Shown: positions 45,011-54,282, counted from the first letter of the stretch. The stretch: 64,000 nt of DNA from Mycobacterium dioxanotrophicus (GCF_002157835.1 NZ_CP020809.1:1240001-1304000), one strand, 5' to 3'. A program made the numbers and translations. The notes: generated by a model not told the origin, from the sequence alone.

Positions 45011-46828
45011 CTACGGGCTGACGGGCACCGTGGTGACCGGCGATTCGCCGGAATGTCCACCGCTGCTGGAACTTCCGCCACCGGAGGACCCGCCGGACGA
45101 CCCTGACGAGCCACTGCCGGACGACCCCGATGAACCGCCGCCGTACGCCGGCTCCTGCTGATAGACCGTGGTCTGCGGGGCCTCATGTGTCGGTGCGGCC
45201 GTCTGAGCCGGCGGCGTGTAGGCAGGCGCGGTGTAGGTCGGCTCTTCTTTGGGGGTCACCGGCGCTACGGAGGTCGTCGTCACGGTGTGTGTCGGCGTCG
45301 ACGGCTCCGTCGGTGTTGAGGTCGACGGCACTGTTGTGGTCGTCGTCGGCACAGTCGTGGTGGTCGTTGGCGGCGTCGTGGTCGTGGTTGGCGGGGTCGT
45401 GGTCGTGGTGGTCGTTGGCGGCGTCGTGGTGGTGCTCGTGGGCGGAGTCGTCGGCGTGGTGGGGAACGTCCACGGCGGTGTCCACGGCGGCACGAGTGGC
45501 GGGACCGGAATGGGGACCGGGATCGGCGCCGGAATCGGCACCGGGACCGGCGCGGGCGGAACCTCGATGGGCGGGGGAGCCGGTGCGGGCTGTGGTGCCA
45601 CGGGCACGGGGTTCACCGGCGCTTGAACCGGCTGATCGTTGCTACGCACGTTCGGCACGACGGGGGCCGCAGGCGGCGGCGTCAGCACCGACACCGGCAG
45701 TGCCACCGGGTCCGCCTGGTGGGGAACCGGCGGAAGGTAGCGGCCCGGCACCGTGTTCGCCTGCGTGGGCGGCACCGGCTGGGCGGCGACGTCGGCGGTG
45801 GGCCGGACGTTGATCGCGACGGTGACGGCCAGCGTGGCGAAGCTCACCACCACGAACATGACGGCACTGCCCATGAGCAGCATCCGCGGCGCCGGTGGTG
45901 CGATGGCGGTCGTGTACTCCGCCTCGTCCTCCTGCTCGGGGACGAACTCGCCCAGCGGTTCCATCGGCATCTCGTCGGCCCACGGCTCCTCGCCGCCCTC
46001 CTGCGAGTAGGCCAGATCCGGACCGACGGCGCCTTCGGTTTGTGCGCTTGCCGGCGCCATCTGCGTGGCGTCGCCCGCGGTGGGCGCCATCTGAGTCGCA
46101 TCGCCAAGAGGGGCCATCTGCGTGGCATCGGCTGCGGCAGGCGCCATCTGTGTCGCGTCGAGCGCGGGCGCCATCTGTGTCGACGCCCCGGCCGGTGCGA
46201 AGCCCGAGCCATCGGCGGTCTGGGCTGCGCCGCGCGCAATCGCGTAACCGGCATCCGGCGCCACCTCGACGGGCGCTGTCGAACGCAGTTCTGCGGCAAC
46301 GGAATCCAGGTCCAGGCGTTGGCCGACGAGCATCACCCGCATCGGGGCCGCGGCCGCGGGCACATGTTGCAGGACCGCCGCGCACGCAACGGCCGCACCG
46401 GCGGCTCCGAGCGGTACCGATGCCAGCGTGGACGTCGACTGCTCGTCTTCGCCGACCACGGTCAACGACACGGTGTCGTCGTCGGCCAGCAGCAGTGCGG
46501 CGTCCGCGCCGGCGCTGCGGGCCAATGCCGCTGCGGCCTCGGCCTCGGCCACCGCCTCGACGTTCTGCACCCCGGCGCTCGCCACTCGCTGACGCAGGGT
46601 GTCAGCAGCCGACGGGTCGGGCAGGCACAACCGCGTCGCGGCGACCCGGTTGCCCGATTCGGTCACCTCGCGGTAGGTGCCGATGATGGTGTCGGCCAGT
46701 TCCGTCATCGCATCGTCGGACAGGTCCAGCGCGTACTGGTCCAACAATTGGCCGCCACTGGCGGGCGAACCGACCATCGCCAGGCGGGCGACCCGCCCGG
46801 CGACTGCCACCCCGAGGACTACGTCCAC
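45011..46828 (-). CDS. Large mycobacterial membrane protein with TQMAP, Pro and Thr tracts
   Basis: A 605-residue protein starting at GTG 46828. The N-terminal 200 residues resemble an actin-like or chaperone-like fold (DVVLGVAVAGRVARLAMVG), as in a mycobacterial DUF7159-type family (from memory). Residues about 215-265 contain five TQMAP units. One membrane span follows (about 315-340, LLMGSAVMFVVVSFATLAVTV). The outside part is Pro-rich (PVPIPAPIPVPIPVPP), then Thr-rich (TTTTTPPTTTT), and ends Gly/Ser-rich. It looks like a cytosolic domain anchored to an extended wall-spanning stalk. Function unknown. Confidence 0.7.
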   Translation of the reverse strand: MDVVLGVAVAGRVARLAMVGSPASGGQLLDQYALDLSDDAMTELADTIIGTYREVTESGNRVAATRLCLPDPSAADTLRQRVASAGVQNVEAVAEAEAAAALARSAGADAALLLADDDTVSLTVVGEDEQSTSTLASVPLGAAGAAVACAAVLQHVPAAAAPMRVMLVGQRLDLDSVAAELRSTAPVEVAPDAGYAIARGAAQTADGSGFAPAGASTQMAPALDATQMAPAAADATQMAPLGDATQMAPTAGDATQMAPASAQTEGAVGPDLAYSQEGGEEPWADEMPMEPLGEFVPEQEDEAEYTTAIAPPAPRMLLMGSAVMFVVVSFATLAVTVAINVRPTADVAAQPVPPTQANTVPGRYLPPVPHQADPVALPVSVLTPPPAAPVVPNVRSNDQPVQAPVNPVPVAPQPAPAPPPIEVPPAPVPVPIPAPIPVPIPVPPLVPPWTPPWTFPTTPTTPPTSTTTTPPTTTTTTTPPTTTTTPPTTTTTVPTTTTTVPSTSTPTEPSTPTHTVTTTSVAPVTPKEEPTYTAPAYTPPAQTAAPTHEAPQTTVYQQEPAYGGGSSGSSGSGSSGSSGGSSGGGSSSSGGHSGESPVTTVPVSP

Positions 46829-47037
46829 CGGTTACCACTCCTCATCTCACGCATATGTTGGGCGTACGACGCTTCTTGCCCCGTGCTGCGCTTTTCGACT
46901 CCTCAAAGCTACCGCACAGCCTCGGTGAGCCCGGCCGGATGAAATCGATCACGGTCGGCACTGCTTGTGCGCCAGAGCAAAAGTGAGCACGCTGGTTGAA
47001 TCGTCTTGCGACGTCACTCATAGAAGGGAATCGGTAC

Positions 47038-48708
47038 GTGAGCGACCAGCGTTACGACGCGTCCGCCACCGTCCAGTTGGCGACCACGGCTGCCCCTGTC
47101 GTGGCGCGGTCCCCACGTGTCGGCTATGTCCCCAGCCGGGCGAACAGGGTGCGGGACGGGGTGGCCGTCGCGCTCCTCGTCCTCGCTTTGTTGCTCCCGT
47201 GGAACCTCGAATTCGGCGTTGGCGTACCGGACAGCGACGCGACGACGTTCGTCGTGCTGGCCGTCGTGACGCTGTTGGCGGTCGCGGCCGCAATCGCCCC
47301 GCACGTCGGGCCGTTCCGGCTCAACTCGGCGCAACCGGATGTCCGGCGCACCGGCGGGGTCCGGCTGCTGCTGAGCGTCGCCTACCTCGTCGTGGTCATC
47401 GGGTTCGTGGTCTTCCATCTGGTGCAGACGGTCCACAGCGGCGGTACCGGTGCCGTGCCGCCGGGAGTCGGCCCCGGCATGCTGCTCGGCGTCGCGGGCG
47501 CGCTGCTGGCAGCACAGCCGCCCATCACGTCGATCACCATCGAGCACAACAAGTTTCGCCGCTGGTATGCGGTCGCGCGGATCATCGGTTTCATCTCTAT
47601 CGCGTTGGCGACGCTGTCGGTCGCGTTCAACCTGTATTGGCGGCTGCGGTATTTGTTCGTCACCGATGTGGCCTTCGGCGGCCATGATGTCGCCGTCATC
47701 GTCACGACACTGCTCTACGGCGCGGAAGCGATGATCGCGTTGGTCATCGCCTCGCGCTGGCTGACCGAGCGGACCGCCGCGGCCCGGCTGGCCACCACCG
47801 CCATCGGTGTCTCGGGTGCCGTTGCGGCGACGCTGGTGTGGCTGCTCGGGGTCGGCCGAGACATCGACGCCTTTCACGGCATCGCGGAGAACACCTCGAC
47901 CGCCGCGGTGGGGTACGAGGGCTACCTGGCCTGGGCGGCCGCCGCTGCGATCGTCGCACCGACGACGCTGTACGCCGTCCTGCTGATCAAGCCGCCGACC
48001 ATCGGCGCCTACCGCGGGGCTGCGCAGAAGTGCCTGACGCTCATCGCGTTCTGGTCGTTCGCGGCCGCGGCGCTGCGCGTCGTCGACTATGTGATCGCGC
48101 TGTCCTTGGACCTTCCGCGTGCGCTGTACGACAGCGTGGCGATGACGGTGTTCAGCCTCGTGACCGGGTTCATCGCGCGGTGGCTGCACCGGCAACTGGA
48201 CCGGGGAGTGATCTCGGCGACGGTGACCGCCGCGTTCAGCGCGGTGTTGTTCGTCTTCACCGTCGCTGACGTGGCGATCGGCGTCGCCCTGGCACCCCGG
48301 TATGCCGAAGCGGCGCCCGCGGCGATCTACGGCAACAACCTGGCCCAGCAGATCACCAGCACCTTCGACGTCGCGGTGTGCGTGCTGAGCGTCACGGTGC
48401 TGGCCGTGATGCTGTTCACCGGCCCGTTGGCCGGTTACCTGGTCCGTCGCGACGCGCGGACCGCCAAGCCCGCAAAATCCACGCCACCGCCCGCGGCCGC
48501 CGACGTCTCCGCGCCTCCGACGGTCGCGCGTCAGCCGCAAGCCACGGCCATGCCGAGAATCGCACGTTTGAAGGACGATTCGACGACGGTGCTGCCCGTG
48601 GCGCCGACCACCGAGTTCCAAGCAGCCACGACGACCCTGCGCATCCAGCGTCGGCCCAGTTCGGGATGGCCGCCGCCGTCAGACGGCGGCTCGTCGCGCC
48701 CCGGCTAG
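47038..48708 (+). CDS. Multi-span mycobacterial membrane protein of unknown function
   Basis: A 556-residue protein. GTG 47038 is chosen because GAAGGGA lies just upstream; an earlier in-frame start at 46996 lacks a site. About ten hydrophobic helices lie between residues 35 and 460, and the C-terminal 90 residues are polar, Pro/Ala-rich and cytosolic-like. No transporter or enzyme motif was recognised. It lies divergent from the TQMAP protein, and the two may belong together. Conserved mycobacterial proteins of this form are annotated only by domain-of-unknown-function names. Confidence 0.7.
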   Translation: MSDQRYDASATVQLATTAAPVVARSPRVGYVPSRANRVRDGVAVALLVLALLLPWNLEFGVGVPDSDATTFVVLAVVTLLAVAAAIAPHVGPFRLNSAQPDVRRTGGVRLLLSVAYLVVVIGFVVFHLVQTVHSGGTGAVPPGVGPGMLLGVAGALLAAQPPITSITIEHNKFRRWYAVARIIGFISIALATLSVAFNLYWRLRYLFVTDVAFGGHDVAVIVTTLLYGAEAMIALVIASRWLTERTAAARLATTAIGVSGAVAATLVWLLGVGRDIDAFHGIAENTSTAAVGYEGYLAWAAAAAIVAPTTLYAVLLIKPPTIGAYRGAAQKCLTLIAFWSFAAAALRVVDYVIALSLDLPRALYDSVAMTVFSLVTGFIARWLHRQLDRGVISATVTAAFSAVLFVFTVADVAIGVALAPRYAEAAPAAIYGNNLAQQITSTFDVAVCVLSVTVLAVMLFTGPLAGYLVRRDARTAKPAKSTPPPAAADVSAPPTVARQPQATAMPRIARLKDDSTTVLPVAPTTEFQAATTTLRIQRRPSSGWPPPSDGGSSRPG

Positions 48709-48959
48709 TCGCACCGGGGCCAACCAGACGCCGCCAGCCGGTCGCGGACCCGGTCGACGTCGAGCGGGCCGGGCAGCTCGTCGGTGATCTGCATGATCAG
48801 CGCCCCGATGTCAGCCTCGTCGAAATCGCCGAGGCCCATCAGCTCTCCGGCGATGGTTCGGACCTCGTCATCGGTCAAGCGGCGCCGCAGCAGCGCGAGC
48901 AGCGGAACTCGGTCCGGGCCGGGAACACCCTCCGGGTAGCCGGCGGTGATCCAAGCCAC
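48705..48959 (-). CDS. DUF3349 protein (Rv0543c-like)
   Basis: At least 84 residues from GTG 48959. Stretches such as ITAGYPEGVPGPDRVPLLALLRR and LTDDEV match DUF3349, a small helical family restricted to mycobacteria and relatives. In-frame sequence upstream of the GTG (NTFLARIV, encoded to about 48980) also looks like the family N-terminus, but no standard start codon precedes it. The true start may be non-canonical. It is followed on the same strand order by the Rv0544c- and PitA-like genes, so it is the last gene of that operon. Function unknown. Confidence 0.82.
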   Translation of the reverse strand: MAWITAGYPEGVPGPDRVPLLALLRRRLTDDEVRTIAGELMGLGDFDEADIGALIMQITDELPGPLDVDRVRDRLAASGWPRCD

Positions 48960-48994
48960 GATCCTGGCGAGAAACGTGTTCAGCGCTGGGCCAA

Positions 48995-49279
48995 CTACTT
49001 GTGCGACCCGTTGCCGAACAGGTAGACGCCGGTGCGGTGGCCGATGAAGTTGTTGGCGATGAACAGCACGCCGGTGATGACGACGACCACTACCAGAGCG
49101 AAGATCGCCCAGCTGAGGCCGAGCATGAGCCGGGCGCGACCGGAGTTCGACCGGCCGTCGGCCGTGGCGGTGATGTTGAGCCGCAGTCCGAGGGCGAACA
49201 GCGTCGGCACGGCAGCACCCAAAACCAAGCCGAACAGCAGGATCTTGCCGACGGCCACGAGATTGATCCAGTGGTTCAT
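48995..49279 (-). CDS. Small membrane protein (Rv0544c-like)
   Basis: A 94-residue protein with two clear membrane spans (LLFGLVLGAAVPTLFALGL and IFALVVVVVITGVLFIANNFIG) joined by a basic loop. Between DUF3349 and PitA genes it holds the position of Rv0544c. ATG 49279 is nine bases after the PitA stop. It may be an accessory to the phosphate transporter, given conserved adjacency; no direct evidence. Confidence 0.8.
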   Translation of the reverse strand: MNHWINLVAVGKILLFGLVLGAAVPTLFALGLRLNITATADGRSNSGRARLMLGLSWAIFALVVVVVITGVLFIANNFIGHRTGVYLFGNGSHK

Positions 49280-49288
49280 GTGATGTCC

Positions 49289-50431
49289 CTACTTAGCCTC
49301 GACCGTGCCGGTCAGGCTGCCTTCCCAGGCGTCGTTGACGTTGTTGTGGTCGATCGGTGGCTTGCGTGACTTGATCCAGATGGGCACCGCCGACCCGACG
49401 AGCACCAGGAATCCGATGAGCGGGCCCAAGAATCCGCCGATCCCGTGCACCAGGTAGTAGGTCAGCGCGCCGACCAGGCCCGCGGCAGGCAGCGTGATCA
49501 ACCAGGCCGTGGCCATCTTGCCGGCGACGCTCCACCGCACCTCGGTGCGCCTGCCCACGCCGCTACCGAGGATCGACCCGGTGGCCACATGCGTGGTCGA
49601 CAGCGAGTATCCGAAATGGCTCGACAGGAGAATCGTTGCCGCCGAGGCGCATTCGGCGGCCATGCCCTGCGGGGCCGCGGTGTCGACGAGGCCCTTGCCC
49701 AAGGTGCGGATGACGCGCCAACCGCCGGACAGGGTGCCCAGCGCGATCGCGATCGCGCATGCGACGACGACCCAGAACGGCGGCATCGTCGCGGACTCGG
49801 CGACGCTGCCGTAGGAGATGAGGGCCAGGAAGATGATGCCCATCGTCTTCTGGGCGTCGTTGGTGCCGTGTGCCAGTGAGATCAGCGACGCCGATCCGAT
49901 CTGGCCGTACCGGAACCCGGCGGCGGTGCGGTCCTCGGGCAGTCCGCGGATCAGGCGGTAGACCAGCCAGCTGGCGATACCCGCCACGACGCCGGCGATC
50001 AGCGGGGACAACACGGCGGGCACGATGACCGTCGAGACGAGTCCGTGCCAGATGACGCCGTGTCCGCCGACCGCCGCGATCATGGCGCCGACGATGCCGC
50101 CGATGAGGGCGTGCGACGAGCTCGACGGGATACCCAACAGCCAGGTGAACAGGTTCCAGACGATCCCGCCGACCAGGCCGGCGAACACCAGCTCCAGGCT
50201 GACGAGATTGGCATCGACCAGGCCTTTCGCGATGGTCGCCGCCACCGCGGTGGAAAGGAACGCCCCGACGAGGTTGAGTACTGCCGAGAGGCCGACAGCG
50301 GTCCGTGGCTTCAGTGCCCCGCTCGCGATCGACGTCGCCATCGCATTGCCGGTGTCATGAAATCCGTTGGTGAAATCGAATATCAGTGCCGTGATCACGA
50401 CGATGCAGAGCAGGAGGAACTGTAAAGACAC
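49289..50431 (-). CDS. pitA: Low-affinity inorganic phosphate transporter
   Basis: A 380-residue PiT-family transporter that brings in phosphate as a metal-phosphate complex driven by protons. GTG 50431 is chosen over a TTG at 50440 because it gives the family start MSLQFLLL. The two inverted repeats carry the signatures FTNGFHDTGNAMATSI and SLAHGTNDAQKTMG. About ten spans are predicted. Gene order with the two following genes is conserved in M. tuberculosis (Rv0545c-Rv0543c). No Pho box was identified. Confidence 0.93.
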   Translation of the reverse strand: MSLQFLLLCIVVITALIFDFTNGFHDTGNAMATSIASGALKPRTAVGLSAVLNLVGAFLSTAVAATIAKGLVDANLVSLELVFAGLVGGIVWNLFTWLLGIPSSSSHALIGGIVGAMIAAVGGHGVIWHGLVSTVIVPAVLSPLIAGVVAGIASWLVYRLIRGLPEDRTAAGFRYGQIGSASLISLAHGTNDAQKTMGIIFLALISYGSVAESATMPPFWVVVACAIAIALGTLSGGWRVIRTLGKGLVDTAAPQGMAAECASAATILLSSHFGYSLSTTHVATGSILGSGVGRRTEVRWSVAGKMATAWLITLPAAGLVGALTYYLVHGIGGFLGPLIGFLVLVGSAVPIWIKSRKPPIDHNNVNDAWEGSLTGTVEAK

Positions 50432-50527
50432 GGTAAACAATTGTGGAACAGCAATGGTGTGAAAACCTAATTAGCTGGCCGAGGGCTGCATCACTATCGC
50501 CCGGGCGGGGGCCTGATAGCCCATTCG

Positions 50528-50761
50528 TCAGGACTTGCGACCAGCCACCAGATAGACGACGGGAACTACGCCCGACGTGCTGAGCAGCCCGAGCGCACCA
50601 CCCCAGGCCCACTTGGGACCGTTGACGTGGTCGGCGTCACGGCTTGCCAGATCACGCAGGGCCCAGGCCCGCAGGCCGGCGTCGACCGCGGCTAACCCGA
50701 TGATGGCCACCTTGGCGGTCGGGGACAGGTCGTTCCAGCGCTTCTTGGTCACTGCAGACAT
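50528..50761 (-). CDS. Small membrane protein of unknown function
   Basis: About 77 residues from the ATG at 50761 (MSAVTKKRWNDLSP); an ATG at 50788 would add nine residues. One or two spans are present (VAIIGLAAVDAGLRAWAL and GALGLLSTSGVVPVVYLVAG). The motif KRWNDLSP at the start and the overall plan are common to small actinobacterial membrane proteins of unknown function. It lies between the PitA operon and an MFS gene on the same strand but is separated from each by gaps. Confidence 0.6.
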   Translation of the reverse strand: MSAVTKKRWNDLSPTAKVAIIGLAAVDAGLRAWALRDLASRDADHVNGPKWAWGGALGLLSTSGVVPVVYLVAGRKS

Positions 50762-50799
50762 CCTTTCGGCGGGACGCGCGATCACCATCCACCGTACGG

Positions 50800-51972
50800 C
50801 TACACCGAGACCGGCTGGCGCTGATCACGATTGGCCGTAGTGCTGCGCACCTCGCCGGCCAGAAATGCCAGCGCCACCGCCGCGAGCGTGGCACCGATCC
50901 ACGCGACGGCGGGGTAGCCGAGGCCCGCGCTGATTGCGATGCCGCCCAGCCATGGCCCGGCGCTGATGCCGACGTTGAACGCCGAGACATTGCCCGCCAT
51001 CGACAGTGTCGGGGCTGCCGGCGCGAGCCCGACCACCCGCGAGTTGAGCACCGGATTGGTCCCGAAACCAGCGATGCCGAGCAGGAACACGCCGACGACA
51101 ACCGGGACGACGTGAGATGCCGTCACCGCGATGAAGACCGACGCGACGAGAAGTCCGGTGAACCCTGCGGCGAGAACACCCAGCGGTCGACGATCGGCGA
51201 TCCTGCCGCCGAAGACAATCCCGACCACCGACCCGACGCCGTAGGTCAGCAGCACGAACGGCACCCACTGTGGCTGCAGTCCGGTGGTGCTCGTCAGCAT
51301 TGCGGCGAGATAGGAGAAGGTCCCCAGCAGCGCAGCGGTCGACACCGCCGTCATGCTGTAGGACAGCCACAGTCTCGGTGTCGCGAGCCCACGGATCTCC
51401 GCTGATGCGCGTGCGGGCGTCTCAGGTCGCCTGTCGCGTACACCGAACAGGATCGCCCCACCGGCCACGACACTCAATCCGGTGATGGCCCAGAAGGTCC
51501 CGCGCCAGCCCAGGTGCTCGCCGATCCAGGTGCCTGCCGGCAGTCCGATCACCATGGCCACCGTCAGCCCGCCGGCGACGATGCTCATCGCCCGACCGCG
51601 CAGTTCCGGGGCGACCACGGCCATGGCGGCGCTGCTGCCGACGGCCCAGAACCCGGCGTAGACGAACGCTGCCACAAAGCGGGTGGTGAACAGGATGGCG
51701 TAGTCACTCGTCAGGGCACCGACGACATGGGCCGTGATGAACACGGCGAGGAAGGCCAGCATCGTCAGTCTGCGCGGCAGCCGCAACGTCGCGATGGCGA
51801 GCACCGGCGCGCCGACGAGCATCCCCAGCGCGAATCCCGAGATCAGCAGGCCTGCTTGCGGAATGCTCACCGACAGGTCTGCTGCGAGCCCCGGTATCAG
51901 GCCGGCCAGGACGAGTTCGCTTGTGCCCTGGGCGAATATGGCGAATCCGATCAACCAGACCGCGGCCGGCAT
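50800..51972 (-). CDS. MFS efflux transporter (DHA1-like)
   Basis: A 390-residue twelve-span permease. The ATG at 51972 overlaps the stop of the upstream SDR (ATGA); the longer frame is inside the SDR gene. The sequence FAQGTSELVLAGLIPGLAADLSVSIPQAG and the loop MLVGAPVLAIATLRLPRR are typical of the arabinose-efflux / AraJ-like DHA1 group, which exports drugs or small metabolites. It is coupled to an SDR and controlled with it by the divergent TetR. Confidence 0.87.
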   Translation of the reverse strand: MPAAVWLIGFAIFAQGTSELVLAGLIPGLAADLSVSIPQAGLLISGFALGMLVGAPVLAIATLRLPRRLTMLAFLAVFITAHVVGALTSDYAILFTTRFVAAFVYAGFWAVGSSAAMAVVAPELRGRAMSIVAGGLTVAMVIGLPAGTWIGEHLGWRGTFWAITGLSVVAGGAILFGVRDRRPETPARASAEIRGLATPRLWLSYSMTAVSTAALLGTFSYLAAMLTSTTGLQPQWVPFVLLTYGVGSVVGIVFGGRIADRRPLGVLAAGFTGLLVASVFIAVTASHVVPVVVGVFLLGIAGFGTNPVLNSRVVGLAPAAPTLSMAGNVSAFNVGISAGPWLGGIAISAGLGYPAVAWIGATLAAVALAFLAGEVRSTTANRDQRQPVSV

Positions 51973-52724
51973 CAGAGCATCGACCCGCCGGTCGCATCGA
52001 TCCACTGGCCGGTGACCCACCGTGCGTCCTCGGATGCGAGGAAGGCCACGATGTCGGCGATGTCTTCCGGCTGAGCGACCCGGTTGAACGGTGACTGTGC
52101 CGCTACGGCGGCGCGGCCCTCGGGGGTGGCCAATCGCGCGGCGTTCATGTCGGTGTCGACGCTGCCCGGCCCCACGGCATTGACCGTGATGCCCCGGGGC
52201 GCAAGATCTTTGGCCAATGTGGCGGTGAAGGCGTCGATCGCGGCTTTCGACATTGCGTACGTCAGCAGTTCGGGGATCCGCATTCCGTGGGTGAACCGCG
52301 TGGAGAGATTGACGATTCGTCCGCCGTCGCGCAGTCGACTCAGGCCTTGCTGCGTGACGAATACCGGCGCTGTGGTGTTGACGGCGAACACATTCTCGTA
52401 TGCCTCGCGGGTGAGGTCGGTGAAAGAGGTGCGGCTGCCGAGGATTCCTGCATTGTTGACCAAGATGTCGACGCCCTCGTCGTGCTCGTCGAATGCCGTC
52501 CACAAGCGCTCCGCATCGCCGGGTTCGCCGAGTTTCGCCCCGAACGAGAACGCCGACCCGCCGGCCTCGCGGATCTGGTGGACGGTCTGCTCGGCGGCCT
52601 CGGCGCGAGTGCCGAAATGCACGCCGACCCGGGCCCCGTCGGCCGCAAGACGCTGAGCGATCGCGCGTCCGATCCCGCGGCCACCTCCGGTCACGACTGC
52701 CGTCTTTCCTGTCAGCGTTGACAT
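51972..52724 (-). CDS. SDR family oxidoreductase
   Basis: A 250-residue classical SDR starting MSTLTGKTAVVTGGGRGIGRA at 52724, with AAAGG upstream. It has NNAG in LVNNAGILG, catalytic Tyr-x-x-x-Lys in YAMSK, and the C-terminal GQWIDATGG. The Rossmann TGGGRGIG motif indicates an NADPH- or NADH-dependent 3-ketoacyl-reductase-like enzyme. It has no mycofactocin insertion. It forms an operon with the MFS gene, and TetR is divergent. The probable role is modification of a compound that is then exported. Confidence 0.87.
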   Translation of the reverse strand: MSTLTGKTAVVTGGGRGIGRAIAQRLAADGARVGVHFGTRAEAAEQTVHQIREAGGSAFSFGAKLGEPGDAERLWTAFDEHDEGVDILVNNAGILGSRTSFTDLTREAYENVFAVNTTAPVFVTQQGLSRLRDGGRIVNLSTRFTHGMRIPELLTYAMSKAAIDAFTATLAKDLAPRGITVNAVGPGSVDTDMNAARLATPEGRAAVAAQSPFNRVAQPEDIADIVAFLASEDARWVTGQWIDATGGSML

Positions 52725-52750
52725 GCTCAACCTTTCTTTAGTGGGCGTTA

Positions 52751-52775
52751 CATAATTCGACGGTAGCACATTATG
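52751..52775. promoter_or_regulatory. CATAAT-N13-ATTATG operator candidate
   Basis: An inverted repeat of CATAAT (52751-52756) and ATTATG (52770-52775) lies between the divergent SDR and TetR starts. TetR regulators typically bind such palindromes and repress both directions. The region is AT-rich compared with its surroundings, as expected of overlapping promoters. Confidence 0.5.
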
Positions 52776-52799
52776 GAACGAGCGCTATAAAATGAGTGG

Positions 52800-53408
52800 A
52801 TGGCGACAACGCGCGGTCGTCCGCGGTCATTCGATCGGGACATGCTGCTGGACAAAGCGATCCGGATGTTCTGGACCAACGGTTACGAGGCCACGTCGGT
52901 CCGTGATCTGACCTGTGAGCTGGGCATCGCTGCACCCAGCCTCTACAACACGTTCGGCGGCAAGCAGCAGCTGTTCGCTGAGGCGGTGGAGGTATATGAC
53001 CGGGTGTACGGCGGATTCATCGACGCCGCCCTCGCTGAAGAGCCGACCGCGCAGCTGGCCGCGGCCCGCATCTTCACCGAGGCGCCGGCACGGTACACCC
53101 GCCGCGGCCTTCCGGCGGGTTGCCTGGTCGTCAGCGGCGACGCAGGCACTCCCGATCCCGTCGTGCAGCGAGCCATGCGCAAAATCCGGGAACGCAAGGT
53201 CGCACAGTTCGCCGACAAGGTCCGCGCCGACATCGATGCCGGCCGCATTGCCGCCGACGCGAATCCCGAAGCCCTCGGCCGGTTCGTGATGGCGGTGCTG
53301 AGCGGCATCGCCCAACAGGCCCGGGACGGCATATCCCGGACGAAGCTCGATCAGCTCGCCGCGGTCGCCGTCGACCTCGCCATCACGTCGCTGGGGCGCG
53401 CGCGGTGA
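52800..53408 (+). CDS. TetR-family transcriptional regulator
   Basis: A 202-residue regulator. The N-terminal HTH (GRPRSFDRDMLLDKAIRMFW, then TSVRDLTCELGIAAPSLYNTFGGK) is a clear TetR DNA-binding domain. The C-terminal domain, with GLPAGCLVVSGD, resembles the AcrR/YdeS-type group carrying a conserved Cys. It is divergent from the SDR-MFS pair, which it probably represses in response to a small molecule. Its 3' end overlaps the convergent EamA gene by 26 bases. Confidence 0.92.
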   Translation: MATTRGRPRSFDRDMLLDKAIRMFWTNGYEATSVRDLTCELGIAAPSLYNTFGGKQQLFAEAVEVYDRVYGGFIDAALAEEPTAQLAAARIFTEAPARYTRRGLPAGCLVVSGDAGTPDPVVQRAMRKIRERKVAQFADKVRADIDAGRIAADANPEALGRFVMAVLSGIAQQARDGISRTKLDQLAAVAVDLAITSLGRAR

Positions 53409-54282
53409 TCCAGTAGGCGCTTGCCAGGATGAGGACGCACCCGATCGCCTGCCATGCCGAAGGCACCTGGCCCAGGACTACGGCGGCCAGCAGAAGTGCG
53501 CCGACCGGTGTCAGCAGCAGCAGAGCAGAACTGACTTCGACCCGTAGCAAGGGACTGCTCAGCGCGACGAGCAGCCAGCCCAGTACCTGGCCGCAGATCG
53601 CCGTGAGCGCGAGCCAGCCCGCCGGCCCCCAGCCCGGTATCAGGGTGACGCCACCCCAGAGGGCACCACCGATCAGGGCGGCGGCCGCCGCGGATCCCAT
53701 GATCGTCACGTACGACTGGACCGGCGGTTGGTGCGGCCCGCCGCGGCGGAGCAGGAACAGGAACGCCGAGTAGCACAGCGCCGCCAGCGCGGAATGGATC
53801 GTCCCGGCGATGGGCGCCGTCCCCGCCACGCCGGATTCGAAGACGCCGCCGGTGAGCACCGTGCCCAGCACGACGACCGGCAACAGCGCAACGAACCGGG
53901 CGCTCAGCGGCTCCCGGTCGATCAACCGCGCGAGCAGCGGCACCATCACCACCTGGGTGTTGACCAGCACGGCGGACAACCCCACGCCGACCTCGTAGAT
54001 CGCCTGGGTCCAGAACAGTGCATCCGCTGCGAACAGCACTCCCGCGGCGGCCGCCCAGCCATATTGGCGAGCGGTAGGCGCTCCGCGGTGGCGTCGTTCG
54101 GCGACCGCGAGCGGCACCAGCAGCGGCAGCGCGAACACACATCGGAAGAACGACGCAGTACCGGGCGAGGTGGCCGACAGTGCCACGAACAGGCCCGACG
54201 TCGACACTGCGAATGCACCAACGGCCGCGACCGGCACGGGCCGCTCCGCAATCGCATTCAGTCCTCGGACGACGTTGAGCAT
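53383..54282 (-). CDS. EamA/DMT-family transporter
   Basis: A 299-residue protein with ten predicted spans in two EamA repeats (AVSTSGLFVALSATSPG start; second half near YVTIMGSAAAAALIGG). ATG 54282 is chosen as the start of the first hydrophobic domain; earlier in-frame ATGs would add a polar extension. DMT transporters export amino acids, nucleosides or drugs. It has no operon partner and faces away from the Y RNA locus. Confidence 0.85.
   Translation of the reverse strand: MLNVVRGLNAIAERPVPVAAVGAFAVSTSGLFVALSATSPGTASFFRCVFALPLLVPLAVAERRHRGAPTARQYGWAAAAGVLFAADALFWTQAIYEVGVGLSAVLVNTQVVMVPLLARLIDREPLSARFVALLPVVVLGTVLTGGVFESGVAGTAPIAGTIHSALAALCYSAFLFLLRRGGPHQPPVQSYVTIMGSAAAAALIGGALWGGVTLIPGWGPAGWLALTAICGQVLGWLLVALSSPLLRVEVSSALLLLTPVGALLLAAVVLGQVPSAWQAIGCVLILASAYWITARAPAT

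Noticed and set aside
45300..45460. DNA-level tandem repeat locus as a mobile or regulatory element
   Set aside because: The GT-rich tract simply encodes Thr/Pro runs of the reverse-strand protein.
45623..46942. 439-codon plus-strand frame opposite the TQMAP protein
   Set aside because: It is Arg/His/Gly-rich with no domain and is the antisense shadow of a repeat-rich gene.
47014..48621. 535-codon reverse-strand frame opposite the multi-span membrane protein
   Set aside because: The sequence is Arg/Gln/Asp-rich low complexity with no domain, while the plus frame has regular membrane helices.
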